From Mycobacterium paragordonae (GTDB lineage: Bacteria; Actinomycetota; Actinomycetes; Mycobacteriales; Mycobacteriaceae): 64,000 nt of DNA. The stretch is from contig NZ_CP025546.1 of NCBI RefSeq assembly GCF_003614435.1, forward strand, positions 4,588,001-4,652,000. The letters run 5' to 3'. Positions 17,088-25,311 of the stretch are shown here, in pieces (the first letter of the stretch is position 1; every line of letters starts with the position of its first letter). Both the position numbers and the translations under genes were made by a program. The notes beneath the pieces were generated by a model that saw only the letters and a list, made by a program, of their open reading frames with translations, had not been told where the DNA came from and made no database searches.

Positions 17088-18073
17088 CAGGATTCTCCTT
17101 GAGTTTCCAGCGTTTCAGCCAACACGTCACGCTGCCCGGCATCCGTCCACGCCACCCAGGGCGCAGCGTGAAAGTACTGCAGCGCCAACGCATCTCCGAC
17201 ATCTCGACAGGTTCGTTGTAGGCCCCCGAGGCGATTCTCCAGCGTTTCGAGCAGCACCCCGGGCTGGACGAACTCCAGCTCGCTGCGCGCCTGACCGAGT
17301 AGCCGCTGAGCCTCGGTGGTGGCCCCGATGCGGCTCTGCGGGTTGTGCAGCAGTTCCTCGAGGTTGTGTTCGGCCAGCCTCAGCGAGTAGAAGACCGAGC
17401 GGGGGAAAAGCCGGTCCAGCAACATGAATTCGACCACCCGGCTGGCGTCCATCGCGCCGCGGTAGGTGCGCAGATAGGTGTCGTGCGCACCGGCCGAGCG
17501 CAACAGCGTGACCCAGGCCGGGGACGACGCACTGTCCCCGACCCTGGACAGCAACAGCCGCACCGTCATGTCCACGCGTTCGATCGCGCGTCCCAGCACC
17601 ATGAATCGGTAACCGTCGTCGCGGGACAGCGTGGAGTCGGCGAGCCCGGCGAACATCGCCGCACGGCCTTCGATGAACGACAGGAATTCGTGCGGCCCAA
17701 GACGTTTGGCAGCACGCTCCCGTTCGGGCAGCGCGTGGTAGGTGGTGTTGATGCACTCCCAGGTCTCACTGGAGGTGACTTCGCGGGCCGACCGCGCATT
17801 CTCCCGAGCCGCCGAAATCGCGTCGACGATCGAGCAGCCGCCTTCGGTATTGGGGCTGAAGGCCACCAGGTCCGTCAACGACCAGACATCCAGGCGGTGG
17901 TCGGGCGGTTCGATGCCGAGCACCTTCAGCAGCAGCCGGGAAGCCTGGTCGGGGTCGACGCTGGAATCCTCGAGCAGATGGTGCACGGCGACATCGAGAA
18001 TGCGTGCGGTGTCGTCGGCGCGTTCGACGTAGCGGCCGATCCAGTACAGCGCCTCCGCGTTGCGGGCCAGCAT
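17087..18073 (-). CDS. alpha-E domain protein (Rv2410c orthologue)
   Basis: A 328-residue, mostly alpha-helical protein of the alpha-E family, beginning MLARNAEALYWIGRYVERAD, which is the conserved N-terminal helix of the family. Further conserved segments are GRAIERVDMTVRLLLSRV and SVFYSLRLAEHNL. The family always travels with the circularly permuted ATP-grasp and transglutaminase genes. The ATG at 18073 overlaps the stop of the ATP-grasp gene (TGATG), which fixes the start; the frame extends to 18373 only inside the upstream gene. Its biochemical role is unknown. Confidence 0.85.
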   Translation of the reverse strand: MLARNAEALYWIGRYVERADDTARILDVAVHHLLEDSSVDPDQASRLLLKVLGIEPPDHRLDVWSLTDLVAFSPNTEGGCSIVDAISAARENARSAREVTSSETWECINTTYHALPERERAAKRLGPHEFLSFIEGRAAMFAGLADSTLSRDDGYRFMVLGRAIERVDMTVRLLLSRVGDSASSPAWVTLLRSAGAHDTYLRTYRGAMDASRVVEFMLLDRLFPRSVFYSLRLAEHNLEELLHNPQSRIGATTEAQRLLGQARSELEFVQPGVLLETLENRLGGLQRTCRDVGDALALQYFHAAPWVAWTDAGQRDVLAETLETQGES

Positions 18074-19767
18074 CAGTCGATCGCCCTCTGCTGCTGCTGC
18101 TGTTGCTGCTGTTCCTTCTTCGGGGGCTCGTCCAGCGGCTGGTGCGGCTGCTGCTGCGGCTGGGTCTGTGCCGTCCTTCCGGTCTCGGGGTGCTGTTCGG
18201 GCACCGAGCGGGGTAGCGACCGCACGACCTGGGCGCGGCCCAGCTCGCGGGCGGCCACCGAGGTACGCGGTGCCAGCACCCAGGTGTCCTTCGAACCGCC
18301 GCCCTGACTGGAGTTCACCACCCGGGATCCCTCGACCAGCGCGGTCCGGGTCAACCCCCCGGGGAGCACCCACACCTCGTTGCCGTCGTTGACGGCGAAC
18401 GGCCGCAGGTCGACGTAGCGCGGCGCCAGACTGCCTTCGATCCGGGTGGGGACGGTCGAGAGCTCCATCATGGGTTGGGCGATCCAGGCACGTGGATCGT
18501 CGCGGATCTTCTTGCTGATCGCGGCGAGTTCTTTGTCGGAGGCTTCCGGGCCGAATACGATGCCGTACCCGCCGGAGCCCTCCACCGGCTTGATCACCAG
18601 CTCGTGGACCCGGTCCAGCACCTCTTCGCGTTCGTCGTCGAGCCAGCAGCGATAGGTGTCCACGTTGGCGAGCAACGGCTTCTCGCCGAGGTAGTACTCG
18701 ATGATGGTGGGCACGTAGGTGTAGACGAGCTTGTCGTCACCGACCCCGTTGCCGATCGAGCTGGAGATGACGACGTTGCCGGCGCGTGCGGCGTTGACCA
18801 ACCCGGCCACCCCGAGCACCGAGTCGGCCCGGAACTGCAGCGGGTCCAGGAAGGCGTCGTCGATGCGCCGGTAGATCACGTCGACCTGGCGCTCCCCCTC
18901 GGTGGTGCGCATGTAGACCTGGTTGTCGCGGCAGAACAGGTCGCGGCCCTCGACCAGTTCGACGCCCATCTGGCGGGCCAGCAGCGAGTGCTCGAAGTAG
19001 GCGGAGTTGTAGACGCCCGGAGTCAGCACCACCACGGTGGGATCGGCCTCGTTGGTGGCCGCGGAGTTGCGCAGCGCGCGCAGCAGGTGCGCGGAATAGT
19101 CGTCGACGGTCCGCACCCGGTGGGTGGCGAACAGATTGGGGAAGACACGCGCCATCGTGCGCCGGTTTTCCATGACGTACGACACACCCGACGGCGAACG
19201 CAGGTTGTCCTCGAGGACGCGGAAATCGCCCTTGTCGTCGCGGATCAGGTCGATGCCGGCGACGTGGATCCGCACCCCGTTGGGCGGGACGATTCCCACC
19301 GCCTCGCGGTGGAAGTGCTCGCACGAGGTGATCAGCCGGCGCGGGATCACTCCGTCCCGCAGGATGTCCTGGTCGCCGTAGATGTCGTCGAGGTACATCT
19401 CGAGGGCTTTGACCCGCTGCGTGATGCCGCGCTCGAGCCGGGTCCACTCGGCAGCCGAAATGACCCGCGGCACCAGGTCCAGCGGAAACGGCCGTTCCTG
19501 GCCGGACAGGGAGAACGTGATGCCCTGATCGATGAACGCCCGGCCCAGCGCGTCGGCCCTGGCCTTCAGTTCGGAGGCGTCGGTGGGCGCGAGCTCGGCG
19601 TAGATGCCCTTGTACGGGCCCCGGACGTTGCCCTGAGCGTCGAACATCTCGTCGAAGGCGGCCGAATACGCATCTGAGGTGTTGTAGCCCTCGAAGATGC
19701 GCTCGGAACGGACGCGCGACCGGCGCTGGGTTGCCTCGATCTGGTTCGGAAGACTCACCTGTGTCAT
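18073..19767 (-). CDS. circularly permuted ATP-grasp amidoligase-like protein (Rv2411c orthologue)
   Basis: A 564-residue protein of the circularly permuted type-2 ATP-grasp family, predicted to form an amide or peptide bond with ATP. Visible family segments are GPYKGIYAEL near the N-terminus, KALEMYLDDIYGDQ, a glycine-rich nucleotide loop region KPVEGSGGYGIVFGPEAS and PMMELSTVPT. The last 45 residues are odd: Pro/Gln-rich, ending in a run of eight Gln encoded by CAG/CAA repeats (18088-18111). It leads the operon with the alpha-E and transglutaminase genes. Divergent from rpsT. Confidence 0.87.
   Translation of the reverse strand: MTQVSLPNQIEATQRRSRVRSERIFEGYNTSDAYSAAFDEMFDAQGNVRGPYKGIYAELAPTDASELKARADALGRAFIDQGITFSLSGQERPFPLDLVPRVISAAEWTRLERGITQRVKALEMYLDDIYGDQDILRDGVIPRRLITSCEHFHREAVGIVPPNGVRIHVAGIDLIRDDKGDFRVLEDNLRSPSGVSYVMENRRTMARVFPNLFATHRVRTVDDYSAHLLRALRNSAATNEADPTVVVLTPGVYNSAYFEHSLLARQMGVELVEGRDLFCRDNQVYMRTTEGERQVDVIYRRIDDAFLDPLQFRADSVLGVAGLVNAARAGNVVISSSIGNGVGDDKLVYTYVPTIIEYYLGEKPLLANVDTYRCWLDDEREEVLDRVHELVIKPVEGSGGYGIVFGPEASDKELAAISKKIRDDPRAWIAQPMMELSTVPTRIEGSLAPRYVDLRPFAVNDGNEVWVLPGGLTRTALVEGSRVVNSSQGGGSKDTWVLAPRTSVAARELGRAQVVRSLPRSVPEQHPETGRTAQTQPQQQPHQPLDEPPKKEQQQQQQQQRAID
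18088..18111 (-). repeat. CAG/CAA trinucleotide repeat encoding poly-Gln
   Basis: Eight consecutive Gln codons (five CAG, one CAA, two CAG reading on the plus strand as CTG repeats) near the 3' end of the ATP-grasp gene. Such a run could slip during replication and change tail length without a frameshift. Confidence 0.85.
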
Positions 19768-19810
19768 GCTGCCTCAATTCCCCCATCCCGGCAGACCGAG
19801 AGTTCCGCTT

Positions 19811-19840
19811 TTGGGCGAAAACGTAACCGACTGATAACCT
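19811..19840 (+). promoter_or_regulatory. candidate rpsT promoter
   Basis: TTGGGC (19811-19816) and TAACCT (19835-19840) are 18 bp apart and fit a SigA-type promoter. They lie in the 141-bp divergent gap between the ATP-grasp gene and rpsT, about 70 bp before the rpsT start. Confidence 0.35.
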
Positions 19841-19908
19841 GAGCAGTCGCTGTCGGGTTGCAGGTACCCCGAGCAAAGCCAAAACGAAACGGAATAGGGA
19901 ACTGAAGC

Positions 19909-20172
19909 GTGGCCAACATCAAGTCGCAGCAGAAGCGCAACCGCACTAACGAGCGCGCGCGGCTGCGCAACAAGTCGGTGAAGTCTTCGCTCCGCACGGC
20001 CATCCGCGCCTTCCGCGAGGCCACCCACGCAGGCGAGAAGGAGAAGGCGGCCGAGCTGCTGCAGGCCACCAGCCGCAAGCTGGACAAGGCCGCCAGCAAG
20101 GGCGTGATCCACAAGAACCAGGCCGCCAACAAGAAGTCGGCGCTGGCGCGCTCGCTCAACAAGCTCGGCTGA
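19909..20172 (+). CDS. rpsT: 30S ribosomal protein S20
   Basis: An 87-residue, very basic protein that binds 16S rRNA early in 30S assembly. It begins [20 protein letters not shown] after a GTG start and keeps the S20 three-helix pattern ([30 protein letters not shown]). Length fits the family. It is divergent from the ATP-grasp operon and convergent with holA, 28 bp away. Confidence 0.97.
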   Translation: MANIKSQQKRNRTNERARLRNKSVKSSLRTAIRAFREATHAGEKEKAAELLQATSRKLDKAASKGVIHKNQAANKKSALARSLNKLG

Positions 20173-20200
20173 GTGTTCTCCCGCTAACCCCGCGGGGCCG

Positions 20201-21178
20201 TCAGTTCGAGGCCAACTCCGCCACTTGCCGTACGGCGGACTCCAGCGCGTAGTCGGCGTCCACGACGGCCCCCTTCACATTCGCGTTCAGGGTGGCGACC
20301 ACCCGCGACGCGACAGCCAATCGATCGCGCGACCATCGCCGGGCCTGCTTCTGCGCCTTCTGCACCCGCCACGGCGGCATCTTGAGTTGTCCGGCCAGCC
20401 GGTACGGGTCGCCGGACAGCGGCATCACCACGCCGATGGTGTGGATCGCCTCCGCGAGCGCGTCGGCCAGCACCACGAGCGGCTCGCCGCGCAGCATCGC
20501 CCACCGCAGCGCCTCGGCGGCGCCGGCGACATCGCCGGTGACGGCCTTGTCGGCGATGTCGAAGCCCTTCACCTCGGCCTTGCCGCTGTGGTAGCGCCGG
20601 ACTGCGACGGCATCGACCACCCCGCCGGTGTCGGCGACCAGTTGCGAACACGCGGACGCGAGCTCCCGGATATCGGAGCCCACGGCATCCAGCAGCGCCG
20701 TCACGGTCTCGTCGTCGACCCTGACCTTCAACGCGCGGAACTCGCCGCGGACGAAGTCGCTGCGCTCGCCGGCCTTGGTGATCCGCGCGCACGGGTGCTC
20801 CCGGGCACCAAGGGACCGCAGATCCGAAACCAGCGCCTTGGCCCGCCCACCGCCGGAGTGCACCACCACCAGCACCGTGCCGGCGGGGAGGTCCGCGGCG
20901 GCCGAAGCCACCAGGGCGGCCGCGTCCTTGCCCGCCTCGCCGGCGGCTTCGAGCACGATGATCCGCTCCTCGGCGAACAGCGACGGGCTCAGCAGTTCGG
21001 TCAGCTCATAGGTGCTGACGTCACCTGCCCGCATCCGATTGACCGGGACGTCGGCGATCCCTGAGTCCGCGCCCGCGCCGGCCCGCTTGCGCGCCGACCG
21101 CAGTATCTGGGCGACGGCCCGCTCGATCAGCAGTTCCTCTTCCCCCAGAACCAGGTGCAACGACGAATCCTCGCTCAC
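20201..21178 (-). CDS. holA: DNA polymerase III subunit delta
   Basis: Subunit of the clamp loader that opens the beta clamp during replication. The 325-residue protein matches the HolA pattern: an N-terminal [14 protein letters not shown] segment (the place of the degenerate P-loop), a helical middle domain and a C-terminal collar domain with [20 protein letters not shown] start at 21178. It is followed upstream on the same strand by comEC, 12 bp away, so comEA-comEC-holA may be one transcript, an arrangement common in bacteria. Confidence 0.9.
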   Translation of the reverse strand: MSEDSSLHLVLGEEELLIERAVAQILRSARKRAGAGADSGIADVPVNRMRAGDVSTYELTELLSPSLFAEERIIVLEAAGEAGKDAAALVASAAADLPAGTVLVVVHSGGGRAKALVSDLRSLGAREHPCARITKAGERSDFVRGEFRALKVRVDDETVTALLDAVGSDIRELASACSQLVADTGGVVDAVAVRRYHSGKAEVKGFDIADKAVTGDVAGAAEALRWAMLRGEPLVVLADALAEAIHTIGVVMPLSGDPYRLAGQLKMPPWRVQKAQKQARRWSRDRLAVASRVVATLNANVKGAVVDADYALESAVRQVAELASN

Positions 21179-21190
21179 CCCAGCATGGTG

Positions 21191-22738
21191 TCACGGGGGT
21201 ACGACGGCTGCCGACACCGACCAGGCCAGCGCACACCCGGCTGTCACCCAGGCCAGCGCGACGCGACCACCACGCCGTCGCGCCAGCACGATGATCGGTA
21301 CGGTCGCGCCGCCGACCACCAGCAGCCCGGCCGCTCCGGCCGGCACCGGCACGCTCGCGCCCGGAACGCCGGCGGCCCAGTGGGCGACGTGCAGCACCCA
21401 CCACACCTCGGGTCCGGTGAACCGGATCAGCAGCTGGGCTGCGGACGGCCAGCAGACCGCCAGCGCAGCAGCCGCGGTGCCCAGCACGGTGATCGGGGCG
21501 ACCGCCGGTGCCACCACCAGGTTCGCCAGCACGGCCACCAGGCTGAACCGGCCGGAGATGGCGGCGACCAGCGGCGCGGTCACCACCTGGGCCGCTCCGG
21601 CGACCGCGACCGCATCCGCCAGCGGTTTCGGCCAGCCCCGCCCGACCAGCCGGCGAGACCAGCCCGGCGCCACCACCACCAGTGCTCCGGTGGCGACCAC
21701 CGACAGCGCGAACCCCAGGTCGACGGCCAACTGCGGAGCCATCACCAACAACACCAGTACGGTCGCCGACAGCGCCGGGACAGCCTGACGCCGGCGGGAA
21801 GACAGCATCGCCACCAGCGCGATGGCGCCCATCACGGCCGCCCGCAGCACGCTGGCCGTCGGCTGCACGACGAAGACGAAGGCAACCAGGGCCAGCGCGG
21901 CCAACAGCACGGCCGGCCGCGGCCCCACCAGCCGCGCCGACAACAGCATCGCGGCGCACACGATCGTGACGTTGGCCCCCGATACGGCCGTCAGATGGCT
22001 CATGCCCGCCACCCGGAACTCCCCGCTGGTGACGCTGGAAACCAGCGACGTGTCGCCGAGCACCAGAGCGGGCAACATCGCAGCCTGATCGGTGGGCAGC
22101 ACCCGGCGCACCGCCGCCGCGAACCGGCCGCGGACGGTGTGCGCAGCCCGGTACACCGCGGGGGCGTGGCCCACCTCCGGCCGGCCGGTCGCGGTCAGCA
22201 CCGCGACCGTCAGATCGCGACGGTTCGGCCGGGTGATGCGCGCGGTAAACCGCATCGACCGGCCCACCATCACCTCGTCTGCCGACTCACCGAAATCGGC
22301 GGCGCTCGCGAAAACCGTTACACGACCGGTTATTTCGTCATCGCGGAGCCGTTGCAGGGTGGCCCGGAACATCAACCGGCCCCGTGGCAACGGCCGCGGG
22401 CTCTCGCTCGGGACCACGGTCACGGGCGCCACGGTGCCGAAGGCCGCGGCGATCGGGTGGTGAGCGACCGCGTCGGCGCGCACGGCGATCGCCATCCCGT
22501 ACCCCGCGCCGACCACACCGACCGCCATCAACCCGGCGCAGATCGCGGCAGGCGCCGGTCGGCACCGCACCCGCCGCCACAGCACTGCGGCCGCGGCGGC
22601 CACCACCGCGCAGCATGCGGCCAGCGCCGCGCCGGCCGGCCATACCGTGCCCGCGGCCGTCACGATCCATCCGGTCAGCGCGGCCGGGACCAGCCGCACA
22701 TCCAGGCGCTCGGCCGGCTCGCGCTGCGGCTGCTGCAC
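21191..22738 (-). CDS. comEC: ComEC/Rec2-family DNA uptake channel, lacking the C-terminal lactamase domain
   Basis: Inner-membrane competence protein family. The 515-residue protein has an N-terminal membrane and soluble domain (about 30-210, with the SMRFTARI strand region) and the polytopic competence domain whose hallmark is seen at HLTAVSGANVTIV. It ends after the membrane part, whereas full-length ComEC (about 750 residues in Bacillus) has a metallo-beta-lactamase-like domain. The same short form is known in M. tuberculosis. GTG start at 22738, 5 bp after comEA. Mycobacteria are not known to be naturally transformable, so the role is uncertain. Confidence 0.88.
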   Translation of the reverse strand: MQQPQREPAERLDVRLVPAALTGWIVTAAGTVWPAGAALAACCAVVAAAAAVLWRRVRCRPAPAAICAGLMAVGVVGAGYGMAIAVRADAVAHHPIAAAFGTVAPVTVVPSESPRPLPRGRLMFRATLQRLRDDEITGRVTVFASAADFGESADEVMVGRSMRFTARITRPNRRDLTVAVLTATGRPEVGHAPAVYRAAHTVRGRFAAAVRRVLPTDQAAMLPALVLGDTSLVSSVTSGEFRVAGMSHLTAVSGANVTIVCAAMLLSARLVGPRPAVLLAALALVAFVFVVQPTASVLRAAVMGAIALVAMLSSRRRQAVPALSATVLVLLVMAPQLAVDLGFALSVVATGALVVVAPGWSRRLVGRGWPKPLADAVAVAGAAQVVTAPLVAAISGRFSLVAVLANLVVAPAVAPITVLGTAAAALAVCWPSAAQLLIRFTGPEVWWVLHVAHWAAGVPGASVPVPAGAAGLLVVGGATVPIIVLARRRGGRVALAWVTAGCALAWSVSAAVVPP

Positions 22739-22743
22739 GCGGA

Positions 22744-23577
22744 TCAGACACGGACCAGCGAACGCAGTTTGTCCAACCGCGCCTGCCCGATTCCGTCGAC
22801 CTCGGCGAGTTGATCCACGCTGGTGAACCGCCCGTGGGTCTGGCGCCAGGCAACGATCGCCGCGGCCGTGACGGGCCCCACCCCGGGCAGTCCATCCAGT
22901 TGCTCGGCGGTGGCGGTGTTCAGGTCGAGCGCGTCCCTGGGGCCTGCCCTGGGTTTTCCGGAGGTGCTCGGCGCGGCCGAAGGCGACTGCGCGGCCGGGC
23001 CGCCGGCGCCGACGGAGCTGCCCAGCACCGCCGGCTTGCCCGGAGCCGGCGCCAGCCCGACCACGATCTGTTCACCGTCACCCAGTGGCCGGGCCATATT
23101 GAGTCCGATGGTATCGGCGCCGTCAACCGGTCCCCCGGCGGCCTGCAGCGCATCGGCGATCCGCGCGCCCGGTGCCAGGGTGACCAGTCCCGGCTTGTGC
23201 ACGAGGCCGACGACGCTGACCACCACCGGCCGGTCTGGCCCCGGAGTGGTCGAGGCCCCGGGGCTACGTGACGAAACCCGTTCCACCGGTGGAAGTTTGG
23301 CCGACGTGACCGGCGGCGGCCGGTCGCGGGCCACCGTGAAGACGGTGATGAGCACCGCGAGCGCGGCGATCACCGCGAGCGCGATGGCGCCGGCACGGCC
23401 GGGGTCGGCGCGCAAGCGAGCCATCCAGTTCCGTTGCGCGGCAGCGTCGGGAAGCCACCGCGGCAACAATGAATTCGGGTCGTCTTCGTCGGGCTCCGAT
23501 TCGGCGTCGGCGGGATGCGGATCAGGGTCGCCGGCCAGCCGTCGCTGCAGTCGCTCGGCGGGTAGTTCGGTTCGCAT
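22744..23577 (-). CDS. comEA: ComEA-family membrane-anchored DNA-binding protein
   Basis: A 277-residue protein: hydrophilic N-terminal tail (1-60, Asp/Glu rich), one membrane anchor (about 64-83), a proline-rich spacer, an SLBB-like domain (about 140-185, VGLVHKPGLVTLAPGARIAD) and a C-terminal helix-hairpin-helix DNA-binding domain (about 216-277, LDLNTATAEQLDGLPGVG). This is the usual ComEA order and it pairs with comEC downstream. ATG start at 23577. The N-terminal cytoplasmic tail is longer than in Bacillus ComEA. Confidence 0.92.
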   Translation of the reverse strand: MRTELPAERLQRRLAGDPDPHPADAESEPDEDDPNSLLPRWLPDAAAQRNWMARLRADPGRAGAIALAVIAALAVLITVFTVARDRPPPVTSAKLPPVERVSSRSPGASTTPGPDRPVVVSVVGLVHKPGLVTLAPGARIADALQAAGGPVDGADTIGLNMARPLGDGEQIVVGLAPAPGKPAVLGSSVGAGGPAAQSPSAAPSTSGKPRAGPRDALDLNTATAEQLDGLPGVGPVTAAAIVAWRQTHGRFTSVDQLAEVDGIGQARLDKLRSLVRV

Positions 23578-23718
23578 GCCGTGACGGTATGTCCGGCCAC
23601 CGTCGCACGTGGCGCGCGCCGCCGCGCCGGCCGGGCCGACTGTGGATCAATCCGGAACTGTGGAAAAGCGTCTGGCCGAGCACGTTTGGGGACGCATTCG
23701 GCGGGTAGCCACGACGCC

Positions 23719-24513
23719 ATGGGTTTGGCTTTGATCACCGGCGCATCGAGTGGGATCGGCCTGGAGTTGGCCAGGCGGTTCGCCGAGCACGGCTACGACC
23801 TCATGATCGCGGCGGATGACTCCGGCATCCACGACGCCGCACAGAAACTCGGGCGTTCGGGCGTCAACATCCGCTCCATTCAAGTGGACCTGCGCACCGG
23901 CAAGGGAGTGGAAGAGCTCTACCGGCAGGTCAGCACCGAGGGTCGACCGCTGGACGTGGCGGCGCTGAATGCCGGCGTGGGACTCGGCGGGGCATTCCTG
24001 GACAGCACCGTGCAGGATGCGCTGGCCCTCATCGACCTGAACGTGCGGTCCACCGTGCATCTGGCTAAGTTGGTGCTGCCCGACATGGTGCGGCGCAACA
24101 GCGGAAAGGTGCTGTTCACGTCGTCCATCGCCTCGACGATGCCCGGTTCCTACCAGGCGGTGTACAACGCGTCCAAGTCGTTCATTCAGTCGCTGTCCGA
24201 AGCGCTGCACGACGAGTTGCGCGACACCGGCGTCACGGTCACGGCTCTGATGCCCGGGCCCACCGACACCAACTTCTTCCGCCGCGCGGGCATGGCGGGC
24301 ACCCGGATGGGCCGCATGAACCGCAAAGACGACCCGGCCGAAGTCGCCAGAGAGGGCTTCGACGCGTTGATGGACGGCGACCGCAAGGTCGTCGCGGAAT
24401 CCATGCTGACCAAAGCCATGGGCATCTCCAACAGGCTGCTGCCCGACTCGGTCAAGGCCGTGGCCAACCGGGTGATGTCGACGCCGGTCCGCAGTGAGGA
24501 AGTACGGAGGTAA
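23719..24513 (+). CDS. short-chain dehydrogenase/reductase
   Basis: A 264-residue classical SDR. It starts directly with the Rossmann motif ITGASSGIG, has the stabilising region ALNAGVG, the catalytic Ser in FTSSIAS and the YNASK motif (Tyr and Lys), and a C-terminal segment typical of DltE-like SDRs. NADP(H) use is likely but not proven; the substrate is unknown. ATG 23719 was chosen because the fold begins there; the open frame to 23581 has no conserved sequence. It begins the accessory block that replaces eis and is followed 4 bp later by the holin-X-like gene. Confidence 0.85.
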   Translation: MGLALITGASSGIGLELARRFAEHGYDLMIAADDSGIHDAAQKLGRSGVNIRSIQVDLRTGKGVEELYRQVSTEGRPLDVAALNAGVGLGGAFLDSTVQDALALIDLNVRSTVHLAKLVLPDMVRRNSGKVLFTSSIASTMPGSYQAVYNASKSFIQSLSEALHDELRDTGVTVTALMPGPTDTNFFRRAGMAGTRMGRMNRKDDPAEVAREGFDALMDGDRKVVAESMLTKAMGISNRLLPDSVKAVANRVMSTPVRSEEVRR

Positions 24514-24517
24514 ACCG

Positions 24518-24940
24518 ATGAGCGTGAATGCCGGGACGGACACCGGGCCCAACGCCGACGCGTCGATCGGCGAGCTGGTATCTCAACTCTCTGCCCAGAC
24601 TTCACGTCTGGTCCGCGACGAAATGCGGTTGGCGCAAAAGGAACTCGCGCAATCGGCCAAGCACGCCGGTGCCGGCGCGGGCCTGTTCGGCGCGGCCGGG
24701 TTGCTGGCGTTCTTCGGGGTGGCGAGTCTGATCGCGGCCGCGATCGCCGGGCTGGCTGTGGTGCTCCCGACGTGGGCGGCCGCACTGATCGTGGGCGCAG
24801 CGCTGCTGGCCGTCGCCGGCGTGACGGCGCTGTTGAGCAGGCGGCAGACCAAAGAGGTGACCCCCGCCGCGCCGCAGACCGTCGCCAGCGTCAAAAAGGA
24901 CCTCCAGGAAGTGAAGGGCGCCCGCCATGGCCGAACCTGA
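24518..24940 (+). CDS. holin-X/phage-holin-superfamily III-like membrane protein
   Basis: A 140-residue protein. The N-terminal 55 residues are amphipathic (SIGELVSQLSAQTSRLVRDE, then MRLAQKELAQSAKHAG), followed by two membrane helices (about 55-80 and 85-105) and a short tail. This is the pattern of the actinobacterial Holin-X family, which in spite of its name is chromosomal and of unknown envelope function. A strong ribosome binding site GGAGG is at 24506-24510. It overlaps the next small gene by 14 bp, and the pair is a common actinobacterial neighbourhood. Confidence 0.75.
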   Translation: MSVNAGTDTGPNADASIGELVSQLSAQTSRLVRDEMRLAQKELAQSAKHAGAGAGLFGAAGLLAFFGVASLIAAAIAGLAVVLPTWAAALIVGAALLAVAGVTALLSRRQTKEVTPAAPQTVASVKKDLQEVKGARHGRT

Positions 24941-25187
24941 CCGCACACCGTCCGCAGCCCAGCCGGCCGAGCCGGGGCCGGACGCCGACATGGACGACAT
25001 CGAGCGCGACATCGAGCGCACCCGTAGCCAACTGAGCGGCACCGTCGAAGCTCTCGCGGCCAAGGCCAACGTTCCCCAGCGGGCGAAAGAAACAGCCCGC
25101 GCCGCACAACCAACGCTGATCCTGGCCGCCTCGGCCGTCGGGGTCGCCCTGGTCGCCCTGCTGTGGTGGCGACGCCGGCGCAGCTGA
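24927..25187 (+). CDS. DUF3618-family small membrane protein
   Basis: An 86-residue protein with a hydrophilic N-terminus, the DUF3618 hallmark DIERDIERTRSQLSGTVEAL (about 33-52) and one C-terminal membrane helix (about 62-80) ending in WWRRRRS. The family is usually encoded beside holin-X-like genes, as here. Function is not known; the Arg-rich end places the tail in the cytoplasm. Start and preceding stop overlap by 14 bp. Confidence 0.78.
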   Translation: MAEPDRTPSAAQPAEPGPDADMDDIERDIERTRSQLSGTVEALAAKANVPQRAKETARAAQPTLILAASAVGVALVALLWWRRRRS

Positions 25188-25311
25188 GGACTCGCCGTTC
25201 ACCGTCAACCCACCACCCGGTTGGCCAATGCTGCCGCGCAGCGCCTAACGTGCAGTACAGGACCGCCGTAACCCCTGCGCCGGCGGCCACCCCGGACACA
25301 GGAGGCTGCCG

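Noticed and set aside
20188..20197. CCCCGCGGGG palindrome between rpsT and holA as a terminator
   Set aside because: The palindrome has no loop and cannot form a useful hairpin; no other arms were found nearby.
21155..22813. 552-codon plus-strand ORF over comEC
   Set aside because: Arg/His-rich shadow frame with no hydrophobic segments.
24518..24940. Prophage remnant based on the holin-like gene
   Set aside because: Holin-X-type proteins are ordinary chromosomal genes in actinobacteria, and no other phage gene or att-like repeat is present.
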